The translations under genes and the position numbers were made by a program. 64,000 nucleotides of DNA from Abelmoschus esculentus (Eukaryota; Streptophyta; Magnoliopsida; Malvales; Malvaceae). Shown here in pieces: positions 24,975 to 37,381 of this stretch. The notes beneath the pieces were generated by a model, which worked only from the letters and a program-made list of their open reading frames with translations, was not told where the DNA came from and made no database searches. The stretch lies in NCBI GenBank assembly GCA_035048815.1, contig JAUCBN010000005.1, forward strand, positions 18,564,517 to 18,628,516, given 5' to 3'. Position 1 is the stretch's first letter. Every line of letters starts with the position of its first letter.

Positions 24975-26618
24975 ACATAATACTGGTCTATTACTTACAA
25001 TGCCTCCATTCAAGAACCATCAAAGCAGTTTGCATTGCAACATTTGCCTGGCTTTCCTATCAGTAGTACATTCATAAGATTCCATTTCCTTGTATATTTC
25101 AGGAACCTAGCTGGAAAAGGACAAGCATGCATTAGCAAAATATTGTTCGTGACAAATATGCAGCTAATCAAGTATCTTCAGAGACTTTGATGGCACTTAG
25201 CACCTTACTAAGCTTCTTGGCTCGAATAAAGGCTTTCGTGAGGTAGGATAAGTAACCACATCAGGACTAATACCCTTCAAAAGGAAGACAAAATTAGAAA
25301 GAAAGAAATCTTGAATGATTTAACTGAAGGAAGAAATCTTTGGGGTCCTACACAATTAGTTTTTAGTGTCTAAGAAGAATTTAGAAATCTACTCTACATC
25401 ACGGGAAACATTAAAGGCTCACACTTTCTCTCATATGTTGTTGGTAAATAGATAATGCCTCCCAGCTATACCAAAGGCATTTATCAACACATTCATCATA
25501 TTATAATATTGAGTTGAATTCCTTCTGCTTCCATGAGTTGAAGAACCTTAACAGTCTGTTCACAAATCCCTGCACAGAAAAATAATATAGACCGGCAAGC
25601 AGAGAACAAAAGCTTCATCATTTTGATCAAATGAATTTGGCATACACCCTAATGTCAATGAACTTGAAAGGACTGCTCCCAAAATGACATCCAACATATA
25701 TTATTTAATCAACTAGCAGAGAAGACAAAATGCAAGCCTAATTCTCTTTCCCTTGCAGCTAAAGTTACTCTCAGATCAGATCATGCCAACTTAAAGCACC
25801 TAAAGTCTCTTTGGGCTTATTTGTGATCTCAAATTCCCTGTTAATCCTCCTTAGAACTTAGAAAAGCTAGAAGTCTTGGCATGGAAATGGACTGAATGAC
25901 TGAAAGACATATAGGTAACACAACACCTGCTGAGCATAAGCATTTCATATCAACTAGTTAGCCTTCCGCCTTCAGAGTAGATATTCGGCATTCAGGAATC
26001 TTCCATACTGTCCATAAATAATTAAATATCAACCAAAATTGTTATATCAGGCATTATACCTTGTTTCATTTGCTCAAACACTTCTAAAGCTTCACTTAGC
26101 TCTCCAAATTTTTCCAAATGTGTCAATGATGCTGTTATAAATCTGCCTGTCTAAAGGTACCCCTTTCTCCCTAATCTCCTCCACGAGGCCTATTGCTTTC
26201 TTCCACATTCCGTTGTCCGTCGCCCTACAAAGATAAATAACCTTACCATCCACAAATGAACTCAGTGGTATCCCATATTTCTTCTTCTCATACCATGCAT
26301 GTGTCTTCTAACCTTCCAGCATAAACATAAGAATCCAAAAGAATCTCATATGTTTCCCGATTTTTACAAACACCCATTTGATCCATTTCCGCTAAAAAAC
26401 TTACCAGCTAACCCCAACAAACCTTTCCTCGAAACCCCCTTAAGCAGGCCATTAAACAATCTTATCCTAGGTTTAAATCCAAGATACATCATTTCTTGAA
26501 ACAAGACATCAGCTTCTAATGTCCTACCAACAACACTTCTCAAACTATCAATTAAAAGACTATAAAAGGTAGAGTTTTGATGGAAACCCAGAGCCTCCAA
26601 TTGAGCAACAAGTCCCAT
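24975..26618 (-). pseudogene. Broken pentatricopeptide-repeat (PPR) gene with retained intron borders
   Basis: The minus strand from 26618 has successive PPR-type 35-residue units (STFYSLLIDSL.., RLFNGLLKGV.., RETYEILLDSY.., RQIYNSIIDTFGKFGELSEA). The first frame breaks near 26385 and continues in another frame. A donor-like CAAG/GTATAA lies near 26060 and an acceptor TGTGCAG/GG near 25571, followed by QTVKVLQLMEAEGIQL and, after another break, LINAFGIAGR. Further remnants are SPDVVTY (about 25240) and ESYECTTDRKARQMLQ (about 25080-25035), the C-terminal end of such proteins. The N-terminal organelle-targeting region is missing. Several frameshifts and stops make it a decayed copy. Retained intron borders argue for a duplicated gene rather than a retrocopy. 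Confidence 0.75.
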
Positions 26619-28274
26619 TATCTATATCCCTTGTTCTGTAATACCCTCGAATTGTTTGGCTGTGTAACTCAGTGGAAAGATCTTCTCTACTATTAGCCTC
26701 GAATGGGTACTTAGATATGGGCCAATCTCTAAAGCCGAACCGTATTAGGCTAAATTTCCTAAAATATCGCCCAAAATTCTATATTTCCCGTATAATAGAT
26801 TCTAATAAACTTGATTCGAATAAAAAATATTTTTTAAACAAAGTTTTAAAATTATCGTGCATGATTAGTTTTAAAAAGTTACCTTCGATTTAATTAATTA
26901 ACGGATGATTAATATATATTAATTAAAACCCGTGTTTTAGAATTTTATGATCATGTATTTGTTTAAATTGCTAAGCTGATTTAATTTTTTTAGGGTCCGA
27001 ATAACCGAAAGATTATTAGGTGAACTCTATTTATCACATCATCTATGGTTTAAGTAATTGGAACCGTTCTTTAAATAACTACTTAATAATTACTCATCCA
27101 CTAATTATATGGGGAGAGAGGTGATAATTCACCTTTAAAAAAAAGTAAGATGAACAATTTTGATACTCGGACCCATAGATGACTGGTGAACGTTCACCTA
27201 ATAATTTTTCTCGAATACTCCTTTTAGAAAAAAATCAAATTATTGCTTGTTAAAAATATTAAAAAATTATTAATAAAGTTAGTTTAAGTGTTAAGCAATT
27301 TGGTATGTCTCAAGTATATCTTAAGTTTAAGACATTATGTACGTAAAAAATTCTCTCAAAAAATTTACCCATCAAACTAGATGTACAACACAGATTGATT
27401 CCAATTAATTAAGACAAACTTTAAAAATCTAAAAGATAATAAAAAACCAAAACAATTCAAGCAAATTAAGTGATAAATTCTGATTGAGTATCCAAAAATC
27501 CGATCTAAAATAGATATTTTTGGATCCTAAAATCAGGTAGTGTCTCCAACAGGAGGATACGGTCCATACGGAGGATATACAATAAGGGAAAATGACAATG
27601 AAGGTCATTCATTATTAGTGGAATTATATACATGTCTCTTAATTATAGAAACATACAATTGAGTCACTTAATTGCATTTAATTTACAATTTAATTACTCA
27701 TCCATTAAAATATAAATGAATATATAACAAACTTGGTATATTAACAATTTTGGTCCTTAAAATTTATATAATTTATCAATTTAATCATAATTTAAAATAA
27801 ATTAATAAATTTAACCCTTCATATTTAGAAAAATATCAATTTAGTCAATTTTTTTCTCTCTCAAATTGTTTATCCTTTTATCTTTCATCATCACTCATAC
27901 AGTCATACTTAAGTACTCTCGGTAACTTGAGTTATAAAGATGTTTTCAATTAATCATAAACATGTATATATTTTTTATTACATTTAATTTTATATTTTAA
28001 ATAATATTTTTGTTATCTTTTCATTAAGATCTAGTAGTTCATATTATTAAATATAAAATTAAATAATAAATAAAATAAAAATAATTATCTACATGAATCT
28101 TTAAAATATATAATGTATATAAAATGGTTATAACTACAAAATTACATTTATACGTTATTTAGTTTTATGATAAAGGTCTTTTTAATTATTTAAACGAATT
28201 AGAACTCCAATAACGTTATAAAATCTGTAATAACTTATGATTTTAACAAAACTTAGAGACACGTGAAATATAAC
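26619..28274. other. Gene-free AT-rich stretch with one small inverted-repeat element
   Basis: A small element at about 27007-27210 has arms gaaagattattaggtgaac and (mirrored) gttcacctaataatttttc, continuing to a ccatagatga word on each side. The flanking words cgaataac and cgaatact are an imperfect duplication. Nothing else is recognised. Confidence 0.5.
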
Positions 28275-28279
28275 AATAA

Positions 28280-28446
28280 TATTGTGAATAAAGTAAATAA
28301 TAAGAACAAAGCTTTGGCCAAAAGTCTATATTTATAGGCATAAGATGAAAACCCTAATTTCAATGGGTATTGAACCCTAATAATAAAACTCATTAAACTT
28401 TAACTTAATATATAGATATCCACCATGAATAAATGTATTCATAACA
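28280..28446 (-). repeat. 3' LTR of the copia element
   Basis: It pairs with 33313-33550: both carry gtctatatttata.gcataagatgaaaaccctaa-type text and the block aactttaacttaatatat. The copy is missing about 70 bases that the other LTR has between aagaacaaag and ccaaaagtc. The terminal TATTGTG differs from the partner's TGTTGTG. Confidence 0.85.
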
Positions 28447-31400
28447 CTCTCTCTTGGATATCCATGAAGATAATATGTCTTGTTAAAACCTTACTAAGAT
28501 AAAAAAAAACCCTGTGGAAAAAAATTCTTAGTGAAGGAAAAAGAGTACACACATCTTTGATACACATAATATGTTGCCTCATTAAAAACCTTACCAGAAA
28601 AACCCATTGGGACAAAACCTCGGTTAAGGGAAAAAGAGTGCAACGCGTATTTACTCCCCCTCATGAAAATATCACATAAGATCTTTGAATCTTCATAATT
28701 CAATATTGAATACAATCTTCAAATGTTGAAGTAGATCACGCGCTAGTGGATAAATCTTCCAAATCATTGCTTGAAATGATTCATTGAATAATATTCATTT
28801 GAAAATCATGAGGGACGAAACTTGAAGAAATATATTTCGTTTTATCGTATTTGATATATCCACCTTGAGATATAAATTTTGTATTATCTCTTTACAAGAT
28901 AGCTTGCATCTTATCTTGTGAAAAACATTCACATATCTTCAAGATATGTTTAGCCAAACACATATTTCGGCTTTGCCTCATGCATAACAATTATTTAAAG
29001 GTAATGATCTCGTAGCACTTAAATAATATTTCTAGACCAAATAAGATACAATGCTTCTAGATTAAATAATGTGTATATTGTGCTTTAGACCAAGAATATC
29101 ATTACTCTTTTCTTGAGGCAGAAAGAATCTTTGTTTACATTAAGAGACCTAACAACCATAAGGTTGATCAATGAATATGCATTATTCATGTAAAGTCTCT
29201 TTTATATGTCGATTGATGTACAAGGATTTGAGAAGATCTCTTCACGAGTCTCAACGATATTCAAATCATCAACATACACAATAATAAAAATTCAGAGCTA
29301 AATCTCTTAATAAAAATGCTCGGGAAAATAATTCTATAGCGTTATCCTAATAAGTATTCAATGAGACGATCATACCAGATACGTCTAAATTGTTTTAAGC
29401 CATAAAAAAATATATTCAATATAATTGAATAATATTCTCGAGAACTTGAATGAACTGCTTATGGCAATCAAAATCTTTCCGGAAATTTCATGTAAATATT
29501 ACTGTCAAGAGGCTTATTCAAATATGATGTGACAACATCCATTAGGCAGAAACCGAGTAATTTTATTTATTGTTAGACTGATCAAAATCTAAAATAGTTG
29601 CATCCACTATCGAGGAATATATTTTCCTCATAATCAATTTTATGTCTTTGTGAGAATCCTTGTGCAACCAAATGAGCTTATATCTCATGATTTCTCCTTT
29701 TGATTTCTCTTTCTCACAAAGGCTCGTTTATATCAACGAGCTTTACATATTTCAATGTACGGGCTATAGGCCTAAATACTTCTCTTTTTGAAAAGAAATT
29801 TTAGTTTCGCCTCAATTGCCTCTTTCTTATTGACCAATCATTTCTTTGTCCAATTGACAATGATTCATGATCCACATCATCAAATAAAATCTCTAGTGCT
29901 ATATTGCATGCAAATATATTAACGATGTCGATTTAATTTCAGTTTCATTTATTATCAGACATGACATAATCTACTGAGATCTCTTTATTGTCAGGTACCT
30001 GAGTCATGTCAATGTCTTTGTTGGAGAACATTTAATCTCTTCTAGAGATTTTCATAATCATTGATTCCTCGATCAGACCATCATAAAATATAGCTCCTTT
30101 TCTTTTTCGAGGATCTCTTATCTTTGGAACTTGTCTACTACGCTTTAAGCGTAAGTTAGACTCATTAGCAATTAGAGTTTGTCCTTCCATGACATCAAAT
30201 TTAATCGGAGCATTCATAGCTGGTATACGTGACTTAATCACTCTTTTAGGGTCAGCAAAATCATCTGACAATTGATTTACTAAATGAATTATCCATTGAA
30301 CTTATAATTCACATTGTGTATTACGTGGATCAAAAAGAGAAAATGATAATTCATTCAAACTTATTTCTTTCCCCAACTATTTATTTTCTCCCCCTAATAT
30401 TGGGTAAATTGACTCATTAAAATGATAGTCAATACATCGGATTGTAAATAAATCCTCTATCAGAATCTCTTATATATATTCCCAACAAAACTCATTTTTG
30501 TGTGTTGTGGTGGAGCAATTAGAATATATATCACACACCCCCAAAAAATTGAGATGAGAAAGGTGTATGGGCTTATATATATCACCTTGTAAAAAATTGT
30601 AAAATATCTAGATGGTATTTAAGAAAGGTGTATGGGCCCATATATATCATCTTGTATCCGTTATAGAAAATTAATAGCACTTTATCTTAGATGTTGATGA
30701 TTGAATAATCAAAATATTTTCATAGCAAGTATCACAATAAAAATTACCTTGAAGAAACTCCTAGTTCTTCAATAAATGACCATATGAAAGTGTCAACAAT
30801 TTTTCGCATCATAATTAAACCGGGATGGTCTAACCGGTCATGCCTAATAAAATAATCAGTAAAAATCTAGTTTACAATAGCATGAGCTTCAATTTGTACT
30901 AATTCTTATATAGTACAATATAGATGACAGTACATGTAATTTTGCTAATATTTTATTATTGCCTTGATTATACTCGAAATATTGAGATAACCAACATCCC
31001 CTTGACTAATATTCTCAATATATTTATGCAAATATCTTTAAAATTCAATAAGTCTTTTTGCGACTTTAACGAGCACAATGCACTGTAAATATGAGATAAA
31101 GTCTCATTTGGCAATAATACATTTGCTCAACGAGCATAATGCACTGTAAATATGAGATAAAGTCTAATTTGATAAATAACATATTTGTTCAGTCGGAGCT
31201 TTCTGTGATATTAATACTTCTGGATAAAGTACTCATAATATTCTCTTGCATTTAAAATGGGAAAATATGCATAATTATGCACCTTTTAATATGTGCTTTA
31301 TTTTATTCACTTCGGGAAATAAAAAATATATGCTCTGTACCATTCACTTCGGGAAATGAAAAAATATTAAAAAATAGCACATCATATCAAATTGGATCAA

Positions 31401-32254
31401 AGATAAGCTCTCAAGAGCTCTTCCGAAGCACTGATATTTTAGTACTTTGAGATATAGTACTCATATTTCTCTTGTATTTAAATGGGAAAATATTTCTTAT
31501 GCTTAAGTATTGTATGAGTACTTGCACTGTCTGCTAAGCATAAATCGCCATAAATTATTTCATATTTTATTCCGGAAGTAAACATATTCTTTTAAAGGAA
31601 AAATTAACATAAAAGATAAATAAATAATATATAAAGTAAGTTAACATAAATAAATAATAAATAAAAATAAATTAACATAAAATAAAATAAAAGATCTAAA
31701 GAAAATAAAATAAATGACGGATTATTTTCTTGAAGGATTATGAAAAAATTATCAATATCTAATTGAGTTGGATCAATAACGCCATTATTTTCGCCACAAA
31801 GAAAATTTGTTTATATTTTCTTTAATTTATCAATCATGATTATGGATAAAGTCCATCATACTTCGGCGTTTGACAAATACGAGATCAATGGTTTGTACCA
31901 TTGCATTGATAACATAAAGTTTTTGATATGATCTCTATCATTCTTGTCATCTTTATAATTCCACTTCTTATGGATATAAGCATTCTCAAAATAATCATCT
32001 TATCCATGTCTATTTTATGATCTCAATCATGACCACAATTACTAATGTGACATTTATTCTTTCCGCTATAAAATATCACATTCACTTCAGGGAATGGAGC
32101 GGAGACTGATAGGTATTTAAAACCCTTATATGATATTGTGTCTGTAAGACAACATTAATGTGTGAAAAATGGAGTATGTTTTTCTAACATATCCTCATCA
32201 GTGATACTTTAGCACATAATTGAGTTTTATTCACTAACCATATAATAAATTATC

Positions 32255-32545
32255 ACGTTTGCATTCACTTCAAGAAATGAAACAAATTCAATAATCGCAT
32301 GGAATAAACATCATGCTTGTATAATTGCATGAAATAAAAATCATGCTTGCATTCACTTCAAGGAATGATATAAATCCAATAATCGCATGGAATAATCATC
32401 ATGCTTGCATTCACTTCAAGGAATGTCATAAATCCAATAATCGCATGGAATAATCATCATGCTTGCATTCACTTTAAGGAATGTCATAAATTCAATAATT
32501 GAATGGAATAAGCATCATGCATGCATTCACTTCAGAGAATGCCTC
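32255..32545. repeat. Tandem repeat (about 60-bp unit) in the copia leader region
   Basis: About four to five copies of a unit containing cattcacttcaaggaatg, aatccaataatcgcatgg and aataatcatcatgcttg follow each other with a period near 60 bases. Nearby, a unit with aacgagcataatgcactg is duplicated at about 31067 and 31128, and cattcacttcgggaaatg is duplicated at about 31307 and 31343. These lie inside the element, between the pol remnants and the 5' LTR. Confidence 0.8.
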
Positions 32546-33312
32546 CCATAAAAATTCTTTGATCAAGACGATTTTCGTAACTTGAACTTGGGAAAAGTTT
32601 ATAGTCGAGTTTTTTCGATATAAAAATATTATTGCTTTCAAGCAAATATAAACTTTATATATTCATACTATTAAATAATAATAGATCAACCAATATATAT
32701 ACAATACATACGATTAACAAAAATTTAATCCTTATACGCGGCATTGTTAAACCAGTCCACAAGGTCCTTTAAAAAGAACCTCCTTTGAGACCAGTAGCCT
32801 CGCAGAACGAGATCTTCAGCCAATATACTCAGATTAAACCAACATAACAAAGAACATATTAATTAATTAATTAAAGGTTTAATATTTGTTCCAATATCAT
32901 GTAATACTTTGAACATGATTAAAAACATAAACTTTCATCGTAATAATAAAATAAACTAATATTGGTTATAATAAAGACAAAAATCTCAAATTAAATAAGT
33001 AAAACATATCAAACTTTTCACTATATGATAAATTTAGTTATCAATATCTTGTTAAAATCTTTTTCAGAAATTATCAATAAGAACCATGGTATTTGAGCCA
33101 CTTTATCGCTACACAAACACCAAACAACCAAAGATTTTTAATAAATTAAAAATCAAATCAAAGATCAAGAGAGAAAAATAACCGATAATTAAAATATAGT
33201 TGAGGGAGAAGAACTTATCTTTGATTTATGTCAGTGACAAATTCTTTTCAATAACTCCTTTAAGATTCGAACGACAAACACCTCCATTGGTTAGAGTCTC
33301 GTGCTGATAACG

Positions 33313-33550
33313 TGTTGTGAATAAAGTAAAGAACAATAATAAAATAGGAGAACAAAGATGAGAGACAAAAGAGAGAGATTTGTATTATATTCTCAAAGTA
33401 GGATTGTGTACAAAACTTTGTCCAAAAGTCTATATTTATACGCATAAGATGAAAACCCTAATTCCAATAGCTATTGAATCCTAATAATAAAGTCCATTAA
33501 ACTTTAACTTAATATATGGATATCCATCATGAATAAATATATTTATAACA
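33313..33550 (-). repeat. 5' LTR of the copia element
   Basis: On the minus strand it starts TGTTATAAATAT and ends TTTATTCACAACA, immediately followed by a primer-binding-like site. It is the fuller of the two LTRs and is bounded on its outer side by the aataa duplication. Confidence 0.87.
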
Positions 33551-33555
33551 AATAA

Positions 33556-34805
33556 AACATTTTTAAGGGTTTTTAGCTTCATCAAATAATTTTCAAATGC
33601 TTTTATGTCAAGAATTAATCGTAGATATCGATATTTATTCTTTGATATCGGTTTTAGATAGCTCGTATCGATACCTCTATAGTCGTAATAATATGTTTAA
33701 TTGATTTTAAATTTCAGTATCGATATAAATTATAAATTCGTGGTATCGGTATCCACAATATCCTAATAGAAACTATGGTTACAAATCAATCCTCAATGTC
33801 TCCAAATTACTACCCTAATTCCATAATTCTATACAAACTATTCATAAATACAATCATTTATTTCCTCTTAAAAAGAAAAAAAGGGAATTTATTATATCAC
33901 ACTCTTAGGTTGTTTTGTCTATAAAATATGATTTTCCTGCAAAGTGGCGTCTCGAAAGTGTAGTCTCGTTCTCTCACTAAATCAAGTGGGAACACGTGAC
34001 GTCCAGGGTAGGACAAGAAGGGAACACATGTTCGGACAGATGGAGTCATGTTGTCGATCGAACCTATGATGGACACGTGGTACAATCAGATAAAAATCAA
34101 ACCCCAAGGGTCGAATCCTTGGATTCATCTTGACCATACACGTGTCCATGACCAAGTGGGAGATGAGGTGGTTCTGTCTGACAAAACTGTCACCAACCTT
34201 ATCCTAGTGCTTTTTCAGACAGCGCGTAAAGAATAGGGAATCAAATGGTGAAGAAAAAAAAGACGATGAAAATATTTTTTATTAGGGGAAATATATATTT
34301 TAATACTCTAAAGTCTAATCTAATTTTAAAATTTAATTTGGTATTTAATATTTTTTTAGTTGAGTTAGATCTGAATTTAAATTTTTAGATTTTATAATAA
34401 ATAATTTGTTTGAATCATAAAAACCAATTCAAATGCTAATTGAACCTTTAAAAAACAAATTTAGCGTACCCTATTGGGTTAAAAAATAATTTAGGTATCA
34501 AATTATACTTTAAGAATAAATTCATGTATTAAAAATGTATATCTACACTTTTTTTTTATAAAAATAGATATATTATATTTTTAAAATAAATATTAAAATT
34601 TAAATTTATATAAAATAAAATAACGTAAACCTTTATATCTTTCAAAAAGATTTTTATAATTTTCGCATGTGCTTCAGTATTGGTGGATCCAACTTATGAG
34701 TAAACATGGGATCCATTTTGATTACAAGTGGGCCACTGTTCACCAATCGTAAACACAAAAAGAAATCTCACGGAGTGATTTCCGTGATCCACAGGTATAC
34801 AATAT
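33556..34805. other. Intergenic stretch with tatcgatac words and a G-box-rich block
   Basis: Words of the atatcgatatt/gtatcgatacc type occupy 33600-33760. From 33930 to 34240 the composition becomes more even and three cacgtg cores appear (aacacgtgacgtc near 33991, gacacgtgg near 34073, acacgtgtcc near 34139). The open frames there (62 codons on each strand) overlap and look like chance. No transcript can be assigned. Confidence 0.4.
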
Positions 34806-35722
34806 AGTTTTAAGGCATAAAGATAATTTTCACTTTTAACGTTTATAATTTTTATTATTTTGGTTTTTATTCTTTTTTTTGGAAAAATTTAGTCCTTCAT
34901 CTATGTTTTTTAATAAATAACTTATTTTTTAACTATTATGATAACTGAATCGTTAAAAATTAATAATGATAACATATTATATATATGTGATAATATATTT
35001 TAAATGACATATAATCTAAACTATTAAATATATATATATATAGAATATAATTTTATTCTAGTATAAAATATAAAAAAATTAAAATTTAAATAAAATATTA
35101 AAAATTAATTAAATACAAAATAAAAATTTACTAAATATTCTCAATCCTAACTAAACTAAAACATTTTTATAAAACCCTAAAACTCCGATTTAAATTAAAA
35201 CTAAAATCCTAAATTCTAAATTAAAATAATAAAAATCCAATTGATTATTATCAAAAACTTTTATCTTTAATTCGCCGGTAACAAACTATACAAAACACTT
35301 TCTTCTCAGATTATGTTTATACTTTTTTAGATAAAATTTTGATTTTACTATAGTTAAGGTTAAAAATATTTAGTAGCCTTTTGTTTTAGATTTAATTAAT
35401 TTTTAATAAATAAAAATAATAATTTTTAATATTTTATTTAAATTTTAATTATTTTATATTTTTAGATTGGAATAAAACTATATCCCGCGTTTATGTATTT
35501 GATATACTAGATGTTAAGTCATTTAAAATATATTATTACATATATATGACATGTCATCATTATTAAATATTTAACGATTCAATTATCATGGTAGTTAAAA
35601 AATGAGTTATTTGTTAAAAAGATAAAGATCAAGGGCTAAATTTATCCCAAAAAAAGAATAAGGGCTAAAATGACCAAAATTATAAACGTTAAGGGTGAAA
35701 ACTATCTTTATGCCTAGTTTTA
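34806..35722. mobile_element. Long-inverted-repeat non-autonomous element
   Basis: The element is 34813-35715 (903 bp). It starts aggcataaagataattttca; the right end read in reverse is aggcataaagatagttttca, and the match continues for roughly 200 bases with scattered differences (aacgtttataattttt, aatttagtccttcatc and similar). Both flanks show agtttta (34806-34812 and 35716-35722). The centre is A/T-rich and non-coding, so it needed a transposase from elsewhere. The superfamily (Mutator-like or hAT-like) is not settled. Confidence 0.78.
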
Positions 35723-37271
35723 TCTCTGATGGAAAAACTTAATTTTTAGTCCCTAAATTCGGTAATATTTTAATTTAGTCCATAAATATTTTTTATCAAT
35801 TTTTATCTAAGGAAAAAGAAAAACTTACCCTTAATTAGTTTTGTACTCATTAAAAAAAATAAAATAATACGAGTCCTCAGGCCTAGGTGGTTAAAGGAAT
35901 AGTTGATATTCCTAGAGATCATGGGTTTGAGTATCAGTAATGTCAGTAAAGTAATTAAACGATCAATGTCAAATGATAAAGATTATATTTTAAAATAGAT
36001 ATTATTATAATCACCGTTAGCTAATTAAAAAAACATAAAATATATTAAAATATTTTATTTATATTAATCTTTGAATTTGATTTTTTATTTTCATTCTCAA
36101 TTCTTTTAATGTTATGGACATTTTAATTTATGTCATATGGAAGGCACACTAGGCTAAATTATTTTTTAAAAAAATAGATAAATTAATATGTTGGAGACCC
36201 CCCCCCTCTAAAATAATATTTAAACTTGATGAATTTCTTGATATCATTATTTTATGGATTCATTAAAATAATTGTTTAAATTATATATTCTTTTTATTTT
36301 AGGTATCCAAAATTTTATTAATTTGAATAAATGTTTGGTTTTTATTTTATCGTATTTTGAGATCAAATTATTAATATCCGTTAAAAAATTATAATTCAAT
36401 TATTGTTTAATACTGTCTTATTCTTTAATTTTTTATTTTAAAAACCTAAAATTAATAATTAAAAAAATCTTAAAATCTTTAATTCTCACAAAACCTCCGA
36501 AAGTTTCTAATTTTCTAGAAAACCTTAGAATCCTAAAACATTCTCATCTAGCCGTCTCCCAACGCCACGTTGTGGCATGTTGCAAGGTTGGTTATATAAA
36601 AATATATATTTAAAAATATAAAATTAGAATTTATGATTATAAGAAAAAAAATATATATTTAAAAATAAAAAATAAATTAAATTTTAAAATAATTTAAAAT
36701 AAAACACCAAAAGTTAAATAATTTTTTGAGACTCCGTCATAGCTCATGGTTCAAGAAGTTGTGGTGATTATATAAGGGGAAAAAGGAGAGTCAATATGAA
36801 AAAAATGTATATTTTAAGGTCTTTTATATAAAAATATTTTCCAATCCAATAAAATTATATTTTTTTAAACTTATCTCATTCAAATTATAACTCTAAAAAA
36901 ATTAATCATTTTTTATAAAATAAATTTATTTTTTTAATTTTTAACAAAACAAAAATTAATTTTTAAGGACAGATTTATCATTTAAATTACTTTATATCAT
37001 ATAAAGTTTTCTCTGATATTCCATTAAAGTCGATATATAATGAAATAAGTAGGATAAAAAATATATATTTTATTATTTTTATAAACTTAATAAAATCAAT
37101 ATAGTTAATTATATTATTTTTATATACATATTATAATTGTGATATCTTTTATGATTTTAATAACAATTTAGTGATTATTATGATTTTTTTTTAAAAAAAT
37201 ATTATGAAATTTTATGTAAAATTCTAAATGAAGATTAGTTTAAAATAAGACAAATCTGCTCCAGTGCATGA
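35723..37271. other. AT-rich intergenic stretch upstream of the CLC gene
   Basis: No gene is seen. A tRNA-like internal promoter pair (listed separately) lies at 35875-35935. A run of ten C (36190-36199) and long A/T tracts fill the rest. Confidence 0.4.
35875..35960 (+). repeat. Possible tRNA-derived SINE head
   Basis: The words ggcctaggtgg (A-box-like, 35880-35890) and gggtttgagta (B-box-like, 35923-35933) lie about 33 bases apart between box ends, as in tRNA-derived SINEs. The rest does not fold as a tRNA, and no poly-A or T tail or flanking duplication could be fixed. Confidence 0.35.
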
Positions 37272-37278
37272 TATAAAG
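37272..37278 (+). promoter_or_regulatory. Likely TATA box of the CLC gene
   Basis: The word tataaag lies 110 bases upstream of the CLC start codon, in the first stretch of balanced composition after a long AT-rich region. It would give a leader of about 80 bases. Confidence 0.45.
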
Positions 37279-37381
37279 CTCCAAGAGATTTTGGAAGGCT
37301 TTTGTTACTTCATCTCAAAGTCGATCCATTTACATCCAAAAGCCAAGCTTCTTCCACATTAATTCATCTTGTTTTTCATTA

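Larger units (their letters stand above)
28275..33555 (-). mobile_element. Complete but decayed Ty1-copia retrotransposon
   Basis: The element spans 28280-33550 in minus orientation and is flanked by the duplication aataa (28275-28279 and 33551-33555). The 5' LTR is 33313-33550 (238 bp, TG...CA on the minus strand); the 3' LTR is 28280-28446 (167 bp), shortened by an internal loss of about 70 bases. Next to the 5' LTR is the primer-site-like CGTTATCAGCACGAG (about 33312-33298); next to the 3' LTR is the purine tract CCAAGAGAGAG. Pol remnants appear in the expected order on the minus strand: a pre-integrase motif (RHDRLDHPGLIMMR, about 30850-30790), the integrase-RT linker (30271-30032), and the reverse transcriptase motif VYVDDL (about 29285-29260). 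All frames are broken. The integrase core appears shortened, since only about 550 bases separate motif and linker. Confidence 0.88.
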
